A DNA stretch of 64,000 bases, from NCBI RefSeq assembly GCF_000819745.1, contig NZ_CDDA01000005.1, positions 76,914 through 140,913 on the forward strand, given 5' to 3'. This stretch comes from Aeromonas bestiarum (GTDB lineage: Bacteria; Pseudomonadota; Gammaproteobacteria; Enterobacterales; Aeromonadaceae). This document shows, in pieces, positions 28,490-38,952 of the stretch. How positions within the stretch are numbered: the first letter of the stretch is position 1; each line of letters begins with the position of its first letter. Both the position numbers and the translations under genes were made by a program. The notes under the pieces are model-generated. The model searched no databases, was not told the DNA's origin, and saw only the letters and a list, made by a program, of their open reading frames with translations.

Positions 28490-29391
28490 ACCTTGCCCTC
28501 CAATTCCTTGGCCTGGTTGCGGTTGAACAGGATAATCGGGACTATCAGCACCGCCAGCATCACCACCGCCAGGGCAGACGCCACCGGCCAGTCACGGTTG
28601 TTGAAGAACTCCTGCCACAGCACCTTGCCGATCATCAGGGTCTCGGGGCCGCCAAGCAGTTCCGGGATCACGAACTCGCCCACCACGGGGATGAACACCA
28701 GCATGCAGCCGGCTATGATGCCGTTCTTGGAGAGCGGTACCGTGATCCGCCAGAAGCGGGTCAGGTTGCGGGCACCGAGGTCGGAGGCCGCCTCCAGCAG
28801 GCTCTGATCGTGTTTGACCAGGTTGGCGTAGAGCGGCAGCACCATGAACGGCAGGTAGGAGTAAACGATGCCGATATAGACCGCCAGGTTGGTGTTGAGT
28901 ATGGTCAGCGGCTCGTCAATCAGGCCAATGCCCATCAGCAGGCTGTTGAGCAGGCCGTTGTTGCTGAGGATCCCCATCCAGGCGTAGACCCGGATCAGAA
29001 TCGCGGTCCAGGTCGGCATCATGATGAGCAGCAGCAGAACGGTCTGGGTCTCCTTGTTGGCCCGCGCAATGGAGTAGGCCATGGGATAGCCTATCAGCAG
29101 ACAGAGCAGGGTGCTGACGAAGGCCATCTTGAGGGAGCCCAGGTAGGCCGCTATGTAGAGCTCATCCTCCTGCAGCAGCAGGTAGTTGCCCATGTTGAGC
29201 AAGATGGTGAGCTGATTGTCGGCCCAGCTCACCACGTCCGTGTAGGGCGGGATGGCCACGTCCGCTTCGGCGAAGCTGATCTTCACCACTATGATGAAGG
29301 GCAGCAGGAAGAAGAGGAACAGCCAGAAGAAGGGCACGCCGATCACCAGCTGGCGCCCGCCCAGTCGCTTCAGTCGTCTCAATGCCTTCAT
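28486..29391 (-). CDS. potH: Polyamine ABC transporter permease PotH (SpuG)
   Basis: 301-aa permease, six helices, with the EAA loop LLEAASDLGARNLTRFWRIT. Forms the membrane channel with PotI. ATG overlaps the potG stop (ATGA). The C-terminal sequence is repeated in the following mini-ORF. Confidence 0.95.
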   Translation of the reverse strand: MKALRRLKRLGGRQLVIGVPFFWLFLFFLLPFIIVVKISFAEADVAIPPYTDVVSWADNQLTILLNMGNYLLLQEDELYIAAYLGSLKMAFVSTLLCLLIGYPMAYSIARANKETQTVLLLLIMMPTWTAILIRVYAWMGILSNNGLLNSLLMGIGLIDEPLTILNTNLAVYIGIVYSYLPFMVLPLYANLVKHDQSLLEAASDLGARNLTRFWRITVPLSKNGIIAGCMLVFIPVVGEFVIPELLGGPETLMIGKVLWQEFFNNRDWPVASALAVVMLAVLIVPIILFNRNQAKELEGKV

Positions 29392-30542
29392 GATTGCAAC
29401 ACCACGCCGCTGTCATCTTCCCAATAGAGGAACACCTGGTCATCCCAGGTCGGCCGCTTGCCGTGGCGTTCGGCATTGGCGATGAAGGCCTGCACGATTT
29501 TGCCCGAAGGCAGCTGGATGTGATAAACCGAGTGACCGCCCAGATAGGCGATGTCATAGACCTCACCCTTGGTCCAGTTGAAATCGGGGTGCTCGATCTC
29601 GGTCGGTTTCTGGGTGCTCATCAAGAGTTTTTCCGGCCGCAGGGCGTAGGTGACCTTCTTGTTCTCGGCGCGGGAGCTGATGCCGTGGCCCACGTAGATG
29701 GGCTGCTCCAGATCGGCGCAGGCGATGGTGGCGTGGTCCTGCTCATCCTCCACCAGCAGGCCGTCAAACAGGTTGACGTTGCCGATGAACTCGCACACCA
29801 GCCGGCTGGCCGGGGTCTCGTAGATGTCCATCGGGCTGCCGATCTGCTCGATGCAACCCAGATGCATGATGGCGATCCGTTCGGCCATGGTCATGGCCTC
29901 TTCCTGATCGTGGGTCACCATGACGCAAGTTACGCCGACCCGCTCTATGATCTCCACCAGCTCGAGCTGCATCCTGGAACGCAGCTTCTTGTCCAGCGCC
30001 CCCATGGGTTCGTCCAGCAGCAACAGCTTGGGGCGCTTGGCCAGCGAGCGGGCCAGTGCCACCCGCTGGCGCTGGCCACCGGAGAGCTGGTGCGGCTTGC
30101 GGCGCGCATACTGGGTCATCTGCACCAGCTTGAGCATCTCCTCGACCTGCGCATCGATCTCGGCCTTGGGCAGGCCATCCTGCTTGAGGCCGAAGGCGAT
30201 GTTCTGCGCCACCGTCATGTGGGGGAACAGGGCGTAGGACTGGAACATCATGTTGATGGGACGTTCATAGGGCGGCATGTCGGTGATGTCGACGCCATCG
30301 AGGAACAGGCGCCCCTCGGTGGGGCGCTCGAATCCCGCCAGCATCCGCAGCAGGGTCGACTTGCCGGAACCGGATCCCCCCAGCAGGGCGAAGATTTCCC
30401 CCTTGTGGATGTTGAGTGACACGTTGTCGACCGCCAGCGTTTCATCGAACTGCTTGCTTACCCTGTCAATCTTCACCAGCACTTCTTTGCGCTGCTGGTT
30501 GCCCTCGAGGGCTTTCTTGTAGGCACTGGAGGCTATCGCCAT
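29388..30542 (-). CDS. potG: Polyamine ABC transporter ATPase PotG (SpuF)
   Basis: 384-aa ATP-binding subunit. Walker A LGGSGSGKSTLLRML, Q-loop FQSYALFPHMTV, signature LSGGQRQRVALARS, Walker B LLLLDEPMGALD, switch His in VTHDQEEAMT, and a C-terminal TOBE domain (about 290-384). The ATG at 30542 with GGGAG 7 nt upstream is preferred to the TTG two codons earlier. Confidence 0.95.
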   Translation of the reverse strand: MAIASSAYKKALEGNQQRKEVLVKIDRVSKQFDETLAVDNVSLNIHKGEIFALLGGSGSGKSTLLRMLAGFERPTEGRLFLDGVDITDMPPYERPINMMFQSYALFPHMTVAQNIAFGLKQDGLPKAEIDAQVEEMLKLVQMTQYARRKPHQLSGGQRQRVALARSLAKRPKLLLLDEPMGALDKKLRSRMQLELVEIIERVGVTCVMVTHDQEEAMTMAERIAIMHLGCIEQIGSPMDIYETPASRLVCEFIGNVNLFDGLLVEDEQDHATIACADLEQPIYVGHGISSRAENKKVTYALRPEKLLMSTQKPTEIEHPDFNWTKGEVYDIAYLGGHSVYHIQLPSGKIVQAFIANAERHGKRPTWDDQVFLYWEDDSGVVLQS

Positions 30543-30592
30543 TACCAAACTCCCAAACGTGATACCGGCCTGGGCCGATCCATAAAACAGTC

Positions 30593-30614
30593 TGGCGCCC
30601 CAGGATGGGCGCCA
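30593..30614 (-). other. Intercistronic hairpin between binding protein 2 and potG
   Basis: 8-bp stem TGGCGCCC / GGGCGCCA with loop CAGGAT directly after the stop of the upstream gene, without a T-run. Such hairpins usually protect the abundant binding-protein message from 3' decay. Confidence 0.6.
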
Positions 30615-30617
30615 AGG

Positions 30618-31715
<1,098 letters not shown>

Positions 31716-31779
31716 TCATGTTTTTTGGTATGCCAGCTGCGCATCCATACGCGCCGTTCAACCTGTCGGGTTGTCACCA

Positions 31780-31809
31780 CCCTCCCGGCCGAACTGCGGA
31801 CCGGGAGGG
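31780..31809 (-). other. Intercistronic hairpin between the two binding proteins
   Basis: 9-bp arms CCCTCCCGG / CCGGGAGGG with a further CCG/CGG inside, no T-run; located 12 nt after the stop of the first binding-protein gene. Confidence 0.6.
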
Positions 31810-31820
31810 GCACTCGTCAC

Positions 31821-32930
<1,110 letters not shown>

Positions 32931-32972
32931 CTAAGCAAATTGTATGCGCAAGCCAACCTGCCAGGCACTCGC

Positions 32973-34334
32973 CTACCCTTTCAGCTTTGCAGCCGTCAGA
33001 TCCAGACTGAGCCTGGCCAGATTGACCAATTCATCCACCTGTTCCTCGGTGATCACCAAGGGGGGCGATATGATCATGGTATCGCCGACAGCCCTCATCA
33101 CCAAGCCATTGTTAAAGCAGAACTCCCGGCAGGTCATACCGGCCTGCAACCCAGCCGGGAAGCGGCTGTTGGTCTGTTTGTCCTGCACTATTTCCAGCGC
33201 GGCCACCAGGCCTTTGCCACGGGTTTCGCCCACCAGCGGATGGTCGGCCAATTCGCGCCAGCGGCGCTGCAAATAGGGGCCGATGTTATCATGAATTCGC
33301 TTAACTATGCTCTCATTTTGCATAAGCGTAATGTTGGCGATGGCCACGGCGCAGGCCACAGGATGGCCGGAGTAGGTGAAGCCATGGTTGAATTCGCCCC
33401 CCTCCTCCACCAGCACCTTGGCGACCCTGTCGCCCACCATCACAGCCCCCATCGGCAGATAGCCGGAGGTGATCCCCTTGGCCAGACACATGAGATCCGG
33501 CTTGATGCCAAACCCTTCGCTGGCGAACCAGTGGCCGGTACGACCGAAACCGCAGATCACCTCGTCGGCGATGAGCAGGATGCCGTAGTGATCGCAGATG
33601 CGCTGGATCTCGGGCCAGTAGCTGTCGGGCGGAATGATGACGCCGCCGGCCCCCTGGATGGGCTCGCCGATGAAGGCGGCGACCTTGTCCACTCCCAGTT
33701 CCAGTATCTTCTGCTCCAGCTGGCGGGCGCGCTCCAGACCGAACTCATGGGCACTCATCCCCTGCCCCTCACCGAAGTGGTAGGGCTGATCGATGTGCAC
33801 TATGCCGGGAATGGGCAGGCCGCCCTGGGCATGCATGCCCTTCATGCCGCCCAGGCTGGCACCCGCCACCGTCGAGCCGTGGTAGGCGTTGTGGCGACTG
33901 ATGATCACCTGCTTGTCCGGTTGCCCCTTGCTGGCCCAGTAGTGGCGCACCATGCGCAGCACTGTATCGTTGCACTCCGAGCCCGAGCCGGTGAAGAAGA
34001 CGTGATTGAGATGGGAAGGGGTGATCTCGGCCAGCAGGGTCGCCAGCTCGGCCGCAGGCGGGTGGCTGGTCTGAAAGAAGAGGTTGTAGTAGGGCAGTTG
34101 CTGCATCTGTTTGGTGGCGGCATCCACCAGCTCCTGTCGGCCGTAGCCCATGTTGACGCACCAGAGGCCCGCCATCCCGTCCAGAATGCGCTTGCCTTCG
34201 GAGTCTTCCAGATAGACACCTTCGGCCTTGGTGATGATGCGGCTGCCCTTCTTGTTGAGCGCCTGAAAATCGGTAAAGGGGTGCAGGTGGTGGCTGGCAT
34301 CCAGCTGTTGCCACTCACGTGTGGTCTGCTTCAT
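32973..34334 (-). CDS. spuC: Polyamine:pyruvate aminotransferase SpuC
   Basis: 453-aa class III PLP aminotransferase converting putrescine/cadaverine-type amines (or their glutamylated forms) to aldehydes in polyamine breakdown. FFTGSGSECNDTVLRMVRHY binds the PLP phosphate, HNAYHGSTVAGASLGGM is present, the PLP Asp is in LLIADEVICGFGRTG, and the Schiff-base Lys is in LAKGITSGYLPMGA. Placed between the glutamylpolyamine synthetase gene and the uptake genes, as in P. aeruginosa spuBCDEFGH. Confidence 0.93.
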   Translation of the reverse strand: MKQTTREWQQLDASHHLHPFTDFQALNKKGSRIITKAEGVYLEDSEGKRILDGMAGLWCVNMGYGRQELVDAATKQMQQLPYYNLFFQTSHPPAAELATLLAEITPSHLNHVFFTGSGSECNDTVLRMVRHYWASKGQPDKQVIISRHNAYHGSTVAGASLGGMKGMHAQGGLPIPGIVHIDQPYHFGEGQGMSAHEFGLERARQLEQKILELGVDKVAAFIGEPIQGAGGVIIPPDSYWPEIQRICDHYGILLIADEVICGFGRTGHWFASEGFGIKPDLMCLAKGITSGYLPMGAVMVGDRVAKVLVEEGGEFNHGFTYSGHPVACAVAIANITLMQNESIVKRIHDNIGPYLQRRWRELADHPLVGETRGKGLVAALEIVQDKQTNSRFPAGLQAGMTCREFCFNNGLVMRAVGDTMIISPPLVITEEQVDELVNLARLSLDLTAAKLKG

Positions 34335-34409
34335 TGCTTGCTCCTCGGTTCCTTCGATTTAAGCGAGAATCTTTCGTCCGTCGGTGAGGGCGGCTGGCGC
34401 GCTCACTAT

Positions 34410-34470
34410 CACTGCCACTCACGGGCAGTGTGTTGATTCCATATGAGCAGGAGAGGCCGTCATCGGCCTC
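34410..34470 (-). other. Two hairpins in the spuB-spuC gap
   Basis: CACTGCC/GGCAGTG (34410-34430) and GAGGCCG/CGGCCTC with loop TCAT (34453-34470) sit in the 174-bp space after spuB. Neither has a T-run; likely partial attenuation or processing. Confidence 0.5.
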
Positions 34471-34508
34471 CCCGTTTCTGGGCGGCGCGTGGCAAGCACG
34501 CAGCCGGA

Positions 34509-35840
34509 TCACACGTTCAGCAGCAGGAACTCCCGCTCCCAGCGACTGATCACCCCGAAGTAGGTCTCGTACTCCTTGCGCTTGACCGCGACGAAGGCGC
34601 GGATGAAGCGCTCACCCAGCATCTCCTTGATGGGCTCGCACTGTTCCAGGTGGCTCAGGGCCTCCTCCAGCGAGCGGGGCAGGCTGTAGGGCAGGTCATA
34701 GGCGCTCGACTTCATCTCCTGCAGCGGCTCCAGCTTCTCCATCATGCCGAGGTAGCCGCAGGCCAGGGTGGCGGCCAGGGCCAGATACGGATTGGCGTCG
34801 GCGCCGGCGAAGCGGTTTTCGACGCGGCGCGCACCGGCCTCGGAGAAGGGCACGCGCAGGCCGCAGGTGCGGTTTTCCACCCCCCACTGCACGTTGCGCG
34901 GCGCGCTCTCGCCGAAGGTGAGACGACGGTAGGAGTTGACGTTCGGTGCCAGCAGGGCGGTCACCGCCGGGGTGTACTTCTGCAGCCCCGCGATGAAGTG
35001 CATGAACTGCTCGGTATTGCCGCCATTTTCCGTGCCGAACAGGTTGCGACCGTCCACATCTTCCAGGCTCTGGTGGATGTGCATGGCGGAGCCCGGCTCG
35101 TCGCTCATCGGCTTGGCCATGAAGGTGGCGTAGATGCCGTGCTTGTGGGCCGCCTCACGCATGGTGCGCTTGAACAGGAACACCTGATCCGCCAGGTCGA
35201 TGGCATCGCCGTGCAGGAAGTTGATCTCCATCTGGGCGGCGCCGGATTCGTGGATCAGAGTGTCCACTTCCAGCTCCTGCGCCTCGCAGTAGTCGTACAT
35301 GTCCTCGAAGATGGGGTCGAATTCGTTGACCGCATCGATACTGAACGACTGGCGGGCCGTCTCGGGTCGGCCATTGCGGCCAACGGGCGGCACCAGCGGA
35401 TAGTCGGGGTCTTCGTTGCGCTTGACCAGATAGAACTCCAGCTCGGGCGCCACCACCGGCTTCCAGCCCTGTTTCTCATAGAATGACAAGACCCGACGCA
35501 GCACGGAGCGCGGCGCTATGTCGATCAGCTTGCCATTGATGTCGAAACAGTCGTGGATCACCTGAGCGGTCGGCTCCAGCGCCCAGGGCACGAAACGAAT
35601 GGTGTTGGGGTCCGGGTAGAGCTGCATGTCCCGCTCCAGCGGGTCTATCATGCTGTCGTCATCCGGGTACTCGCCGGTCACCGTCTGGGTGAAGATGACC
35701 TCGGGCAGCCGCATGCCCCCTTCGCGCAAAAATTTGTTGGCTGGAATGATCTTGCCTCGGGCATTACCGGTGAAATCCGGAAACAGGCACTCCACTTCCG
35801 TGATGCGATTGCTCTCCATCCAGCCCTTGATACTGTCCAT
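34509..35840 (-). CDS. spuB: Gamma-glutamylpolyamine synthetase (SpuB/PuuA, GlnA-like)
   Basis: 443-aa glutamine-synthetase fold ligase that attaches glutamate to putrescine or other polyamines, the first step of the gamma-glutamyl route. N-terminal beta-grasp (ITEVECLFPDFTGNARGKI), catalytic metal Glu residues in VAPELEFYLVKR and SGAAQMEINFLHGD, the HIHQSL segment (SAMHIHQSLEDVDG) and ENRTCGLRVPFSEAGARRVE. The ATG at 35840 (MDSIKGWMESNR) fits the family start. An ATG at 35867 would add nine residues. No spuA/puuD-type hydrolase is present next to it. Confidence 0.92.
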   Translation of the reverse strand: MDSIKGWMESNRITEVECLFPDFTGNARGKIIPANKFLREGGMRLPEVIFTQTVTGEYPDDDSMIDPLERDMQLYPDPNTIRFVPWALEPTAQVIHDCFDINGKLIDIAPRSVLRRVLSFYEKQGWKPVVAPELEFYLVKRNEDPDYPLVPPVGRNGRPETARQSFSIDAVNEFDPIFEDMYDYCEAQELEVDTLIHESGAAQMEINFLHGDAIDLADQVFLFKRTMREAAHKHGIYATFMAKPMSDEPGSAMHIHQSLEDVDGRNLFGTENGGNTEQFMHFIAGLQKYTPAVTALLAPNVNSYRRLTFGESAPRNVQWGVENRTCGLRVPFSEAGARRVENRFAGADANPYLALAATLACGYLGMMEKLEPLQEMKSSAYDLPYSLPRSLEEALSHLEQCEPIKEMLGERFIRAFVAVKRKEYETYFGVISRWEREFLLLNV

Positions 35841-35916
35841 GTTAAACCCCGACTTTACGATTGCCATTGGCAAGGGTGTCTAATATATGGAACACCCTTG
35901 TTATCAAATTGTAATC

Positions 35917-35966
35917 AACACCACCATAAAAGCCCGCCGTTATGGCCAATGTCAAGCGGTGGTGTT
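35917..35966 (-). promoter_or_regulatory. Promoter of the spu/pot operon with flanking inverted repeat
   Basis: TTGACA (35955-35950), 18-bp spacer, TTTTAT (35931-35926) on the minus strand. The pair is flanked by perfect 9-bp arms AACACCACC (35917-35925) and GGTGGTGTT (35958-35966), positioned like repressor operators on both sides of RNA polymerase. Confidence 0.6.
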
Positions 35967-35990
35967 TAAAAAACTATAAATAACGGTGCA

Positions 35991-36122
35991 TATAATGACC
36001 ATTGCGGCACCAAATACTAAACACCCAGACCCCCTCAAAGCTCACTGCAATCCCGGTGCCAACGAGGGGGCCTGATCCCCCATGTTCTCAGTCAGACCCT
36101 GTCCGAATCGGGTCATTTTTTT
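35991..36122 (+). other. Possible small transcript upstream of the dksA-like gene
   Basis: TATAAT at 35991-35996, then about 100 nt containing GGCACC/GGTGCC arms (36006 and 36055), and finally GACCC-N10-GGGTC followed by ATTTTTTT (36095-36122), a weak terminator. No good -35 is seen and no known RNA family is recognised. Confidence 0.3.
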
Positions 36123-36191
36123 GCAAGGGCGCACAATCCTTGCCCTATTTGCTTTGCATGCCTGCATTTTTTTGGTACAAGGCCCGCCCTG

Positions 36192-36224
36192 ATTTGCACT
36201 CTCCTGCTTGGATTTGGTGCAAAT
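36192..36224. promoter_or_regulatory. Operator-like palindrome upstream of the dksA-like gene
   Basis: Perfect 8-bp arms ATTTGCAC and GTGCAAAT with a 17-bp spacer, about 85 bp before the gene. The regulator is unknown. Confidence 0.45.
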
Positions 36225-36307
36225 GCAGGACACAGGGCTTGGTCTGCAGGCAGACAGCCCCCATAAACAGGGATAATTGGGTTAGTAACTGACTGGTAGT
36301 AAACCGT

Positions 36308-36694
36308 ATGTGTGATTTCATGACTAAAGACCAACTGGCCTTTTACAAGGGGCAGATCGAGCGCCAAATCCTCGAACTCGAGGATCGCCTCAACTCCCAG
36401 GCCAGCCAGGCCATCGCCACCGATACCAACGAGATGGCAGATGAAATTGACCGTGCCAGTATCGAGGAAGCCCGTCGTCTGGAGCTGAACCGCATCGAGC
36501 ATGACAAGCTGCATCTGCGCAAGCTGAGAGGGGCGTTGAAGCGTATCGACGAAGGAGAGTTCGGTTACTGCGAATCCTGCGGTGACGAGATCTCCCTCAA
36601 GCGACTGCAGGCTCGACCTGAGTCCCGCTTCTGCGTCGAATGCCAGAGTACCAAGGAGTTCAACGATACCCACGTGTATCGTCGCGTCGCCTGA
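36308..36694 (+). CDS. DksA/TraR-family zinc-finger protein (DksA paralogue)
   Basis: 128 aa, shorter than the 151 aa of E. coli DksA. Coiled-coil hairpin about residues 8-85 whose tip carries DEIDRA, the DxxDxA acidic motif that acts in the RNA polymerase secondary channel. C-terminal C4 zinc finger: CESC ... CVEC (about 94-97 and 115-118). It likely modulates RNA polymerase with or without ppGpp. An internal ATG at 36320 is an alternative start; neither has a clear ribosome site. It stands alone, unlike dksA itself, which is usually beside gluQ. Confidence 0.88.
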   Translation: MCDFMTKDQLAFYKGQIERQILELEDRLNSQASQAIATDTNEMADEIDRASIEEARRLELNRIEHDKLHLRKLRGALKRIDEGEFGYCESCGDEISLKRLQARPESRFCVECQSTKEFNDTHVYRRVA

Positions 36695-36879
36695 TCCTGC
36701 GAAGAGCCGTCACTGGCCGGTCGCGATAAGTCGTCGGCAAGGTACAGCGCAGGAACCGGCGTTTATGTTGATAAATGCGGACCAAAAGCTGCACATGAGC
36801 CCAGATCACGGCGTCGCACAAGACAGTGACAACTTCTGTTAGACTCCGGGCAAGCCCGGAATCTACAGGAGAGCAGAGA

Positions 36880-37734
36880 GTGAAATGGTTCCTCAAACTG
36901 TGCTTGTGTCTGCCGTTGCTGGCACAAGCACAGACCCTCACGGTCAAGGTCCCCAGCCGACCGATCAACGATCTCGACAAGGAATACCAGCTCAAGCTGC
37001 TGGAACTGGCGCTGACCCGCTCCGGACAGCCATTTCGCATCCAGCAGGTGGAGCTCAACCTCAACCAGTACAGCCTGCAGCAACAGCTGGGCAAGGGCCA
37101 AACCATCAATGTGTTCTGGATGGGCACCTCCAGCGCACTTGAATCTTCCCTCATCGCCGTGCCGATCCCGCTGTTTCGCGGTCTGGAAGGGCTGCGCCTC
37201 TCCTTCATCCACAGCGATGCCCAGGAGAAGTTCAATCAGGTCAACTCGCTGGCCGATCTCAAGCGACTGAAGGCGGCCCAGGGGGTTGGCTGGGCCGACA
37301 ACAAGATCCTGGAAAATGCCGGCATTCCCACCTATTCCGGGCGCTACAGCAACCTGTTTCGCCTGATCAACGACGGTGACAAGCTCGACTTCTTCCCGCG
37401 CAATCTGGTGGAGATCTTCGCCGAACGCAGCGAACTGGTGGCGCAATACCCCAACCTGGTGATAGATCAGCACCTGCTGATCCGCTATCCCTTTGCCGAG
37501 TTCTTCTTCGTCAGCCCCGAGTCTCCCAAGCTGGCCAAGGCGATCCAGACCGGACTGGAACGAGCATATGCCGATGGCAGCTTCATGACCTTCTTCCGGG
37601 AGAACCCCAAGATCCGTGAGGCCCTCGCCAGCGCCAATCTGAACCAGCGGGTCACCATTTCGCTGCCCAATCCGGACATGACCCCCTTGCTCAGGAGTAT
37701 TCCGGCCCAATATTGGGATTATCCCCCCCAATAA
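36880..37734 (+). CDS. Periplasmic solute-binding-like protein
   Basis: 284 aa with a short signal peptide (KWFLKLCLCLPLLAQAQ). Type II periplasmic-binding fold: EYQLKLLELALTRSGQPF, VFWMGTSSALESSLIAVPIP, LKAAQGVGWADNKILENAG, YPFAEFFFVSPESPKLAKAI. No transporter genes adjoin, so it may be an orphan sensor or a binding protein of a distant system. Start is the GTG at 36880 with GGAG 8 nt upstream. The C-terminal YWDYPPQ codons recur twice downstream (37715-37800). Confidence 0.82.
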   Translation: MKWFLKLCLCLPLLAQAQTLTVKVPSRPINDLDKEYQLKLLELALTRSGQPFRIQQVELNLNQYSLQQQLGKGQTINVFWMGTSSALESSLIAVPIPLFRGLEGLRLSFIHSDAQEKFNQVNSLADLKRLKAAQGVGWADNKILENAGIPTYSGRYSNLFRLINDGDKLDFFPRNLVEIFAERSELVAQYPNLVIDQHLLIRYPFAEFFFVSPESPKLAKAIQTGLERAYADGSFMTFFRENPKIREALASANLNQRVTISLPNPDMTPLLRSIPAQYWDYPPQ

Positions 37735-37801
37735 TGGGCTCCGGGGCCGTGGGGATTATCCACCGCAGTATGGATCCCCGGCCTCTGCATTGGGATTACC
37801 C
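37706..37801 (+). repeat. Three degenerate copies of the gene-end segment GGGATTATCC
   Basis: GGGATTATCC at 37715 and 37752 and GGGATTACC at 37792, spaced 37 and 40 bp. Read in different frames they give YWDYPPQ-stop, RGDYPPQYG and LHWDYPAQ-stop, so the 3' end of the preceding gene seems to have been repeated. The first copy includes the 12-bp palindrome CCCAATATTGGG (37706-37717), which can also pair with CCCAATAATGGG 15 nt later. Confidence 0.65.
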
Positions 37802-37915
37802 GGCGCAGTGACATAGCTCAAGCAGCCCGGGCAGAAAAACGCAGAGGCGATGGCAGGGCTGGCCAGGGACACGCCAGCCAGCAGAGGTTCCAACCCGCAG
37901 CACCAGGGAGGTGCC

Positions 37916-38362
37916 ATGAAACGACTCGATGAATGGTTCAGCGACTACGGCCAGAGCCACCAGCACCCCGTCAATGTGGCGATCCACAAGCTGGCCGTGC
38001 CCGGCATCTACCTCTGCTCGCTGGCGCTGCTCTGGTGTCTGCCGGCCGGCCCGCTGCCGCCCTCGCTCAACTGGGCGGCACTGGTGGCCATCCCTGTGCT
38101 GGCCTTCTATCTGCGGCTGTCGTTCCCCCTGTTTGTGGGGATGGCGGTGCTGACCGCGCTGGGACTGTGGGGCTGTTACCAGTGGCAGGGGCCGCTGCTG
38201 TGGCCCGCCCTGGTGGGTTTCGGGCTGCTCTGGATAGCCCAGTTCGTCGGTCACAGGATCGAGGGCAAACGCCCCTCCTTCCTCGCCGACCTGCAATTTC
38301 TGCTGATCGGCCCCGCCTGGGTGCTGGCCAGCCTCTATCGTCGTCTGGGCATACCCTACTGA
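37916..38362 (+). CDS. Mpo1-like / DUF962 membrane protein
   Basis: 148 aa with four hydrophobic helices. Conserved His motifs YGQSHQHPVNVAIHKLAVP near the N-terminus and IAQFVGHRIEGKRPSFLADL near the C-terminus fit the yeast Mpo1 family, an Fe(II) dioxygenase acting on 2-hydroxy fatty acids. The bacterial role is unknown. GGAGG precedes the ATG at 37916. creA follows after 21 nt, probably in the same transcript. Confidence 0.85.
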   Translation: MKRLDEWFSDYGQSHQHPVNVAIHKLAVPGIYLCSLALLWCLPAGPLPPSLNWAALVAIPVLAFYLRLSFPLFVGMAVLTALGLWGCYQWQGPLLWPALVGFGLLWIAQFVGHRIEGKRPSFLADLQFLLIGPAWVLASLYRRLGIPY

Positions 38363-38383
38363 GGGAGCCCAACAGGAGAGACA

Positions 38384-38875
38384 ATGTCATACAGCCACAC
38401 GCTCAGTAACAGGCTACGTCCTGCCCTGCCCCTGCTGCTGGGGGCCCTGCTTGCCGGCCCGGCGCTGGCCGACAAGGCCGATCCCATAGGTGAGGTGAGC
38501 ACCGCCTTCAAGCTGGTGGGCCCCAACCACAAGATCCTGGTGGAGGCGTTCGACGACCCCCGCATCACGGGCGTCGCCTGCTACCTGGCACGTCCCAAGA
38601 CCGGCGGCGTCAAAGGCGGGCTTGGGCTGGCGGAAGACCCCTCTCACGCCTCACTGTCGTGCCACCAGATTGGCCCCATCACACTGCCTGCCAAGTTGAA
38701 GGCGGGGGAAGAGGTGTTCGACGTCAGCACCTCACTGGTGTTCAAGGAGCAGAAAGTGGTGCGTTTTTACGACGAAAAGCGCAAGGCACTTGTCTATCTG
38801 ACCTATAGCACCAAATTGGTGGATGGCTCGTATAAAAGCGCGGTTAGCGCGGTTCCCATCATGCCGTGGGGCTGA
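38384..38875 (+). CDS. creA: CreA family periplasmic protein
   Basis: 163 aa with a signal peptide ending GPALA. CreA blocks: AFKLVGPNHKILVEAFDDP, CYLARPKTGGVKGGLGLAED, SLVFKEQKVVRFYDEKRKAL and SAVSAVPIMPWG. Function unknown in all species; in E. coli it neighbours creBCD, which is not the case here. Confidence 0.92.
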   Translation: MSYSHTLSNRLRPALPLLLGALLAGPALADKADPIGEVSTAFKLVGPNHKILVEAFDDPRITGVACYLARPKTGGVKGGLGLAEDPSHASLSCHQIGPITLPAKLKAGEEVFDVSTSLVFKEQKVVRFYDEKRKALVYLTYSTKLVDGSYKSAVSAVPIMPWG

Positions 38876-38914
38876 GAAGCCGCCATTTAAGCCGTGATGA
38901 AGCGCCTTATTTGT

Positions 38915-38929
38915 TGTAATTTAACTACA
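38915..38929. promoter_or_regulatory. Palindrome TGTAATTTAACTACA before ldhA
   Basis: 15-bp near-perfect palindrome centred 31 bp upstream of the ldhA ATG, in the expected promoter zone; an operator candidate. Confidence 0.4.
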
Positions 38930-38952
38930 TCATTATTTGCGGAGAGCGCACC

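Noticed and set aside
36201..36224. NtrC or sigma-54 site before the dksA-like gene
   Set aside because: GGTGCAA resembles one NtrC half-site, but the partner spacing is wrong and no GG-N10-GC pair fits.
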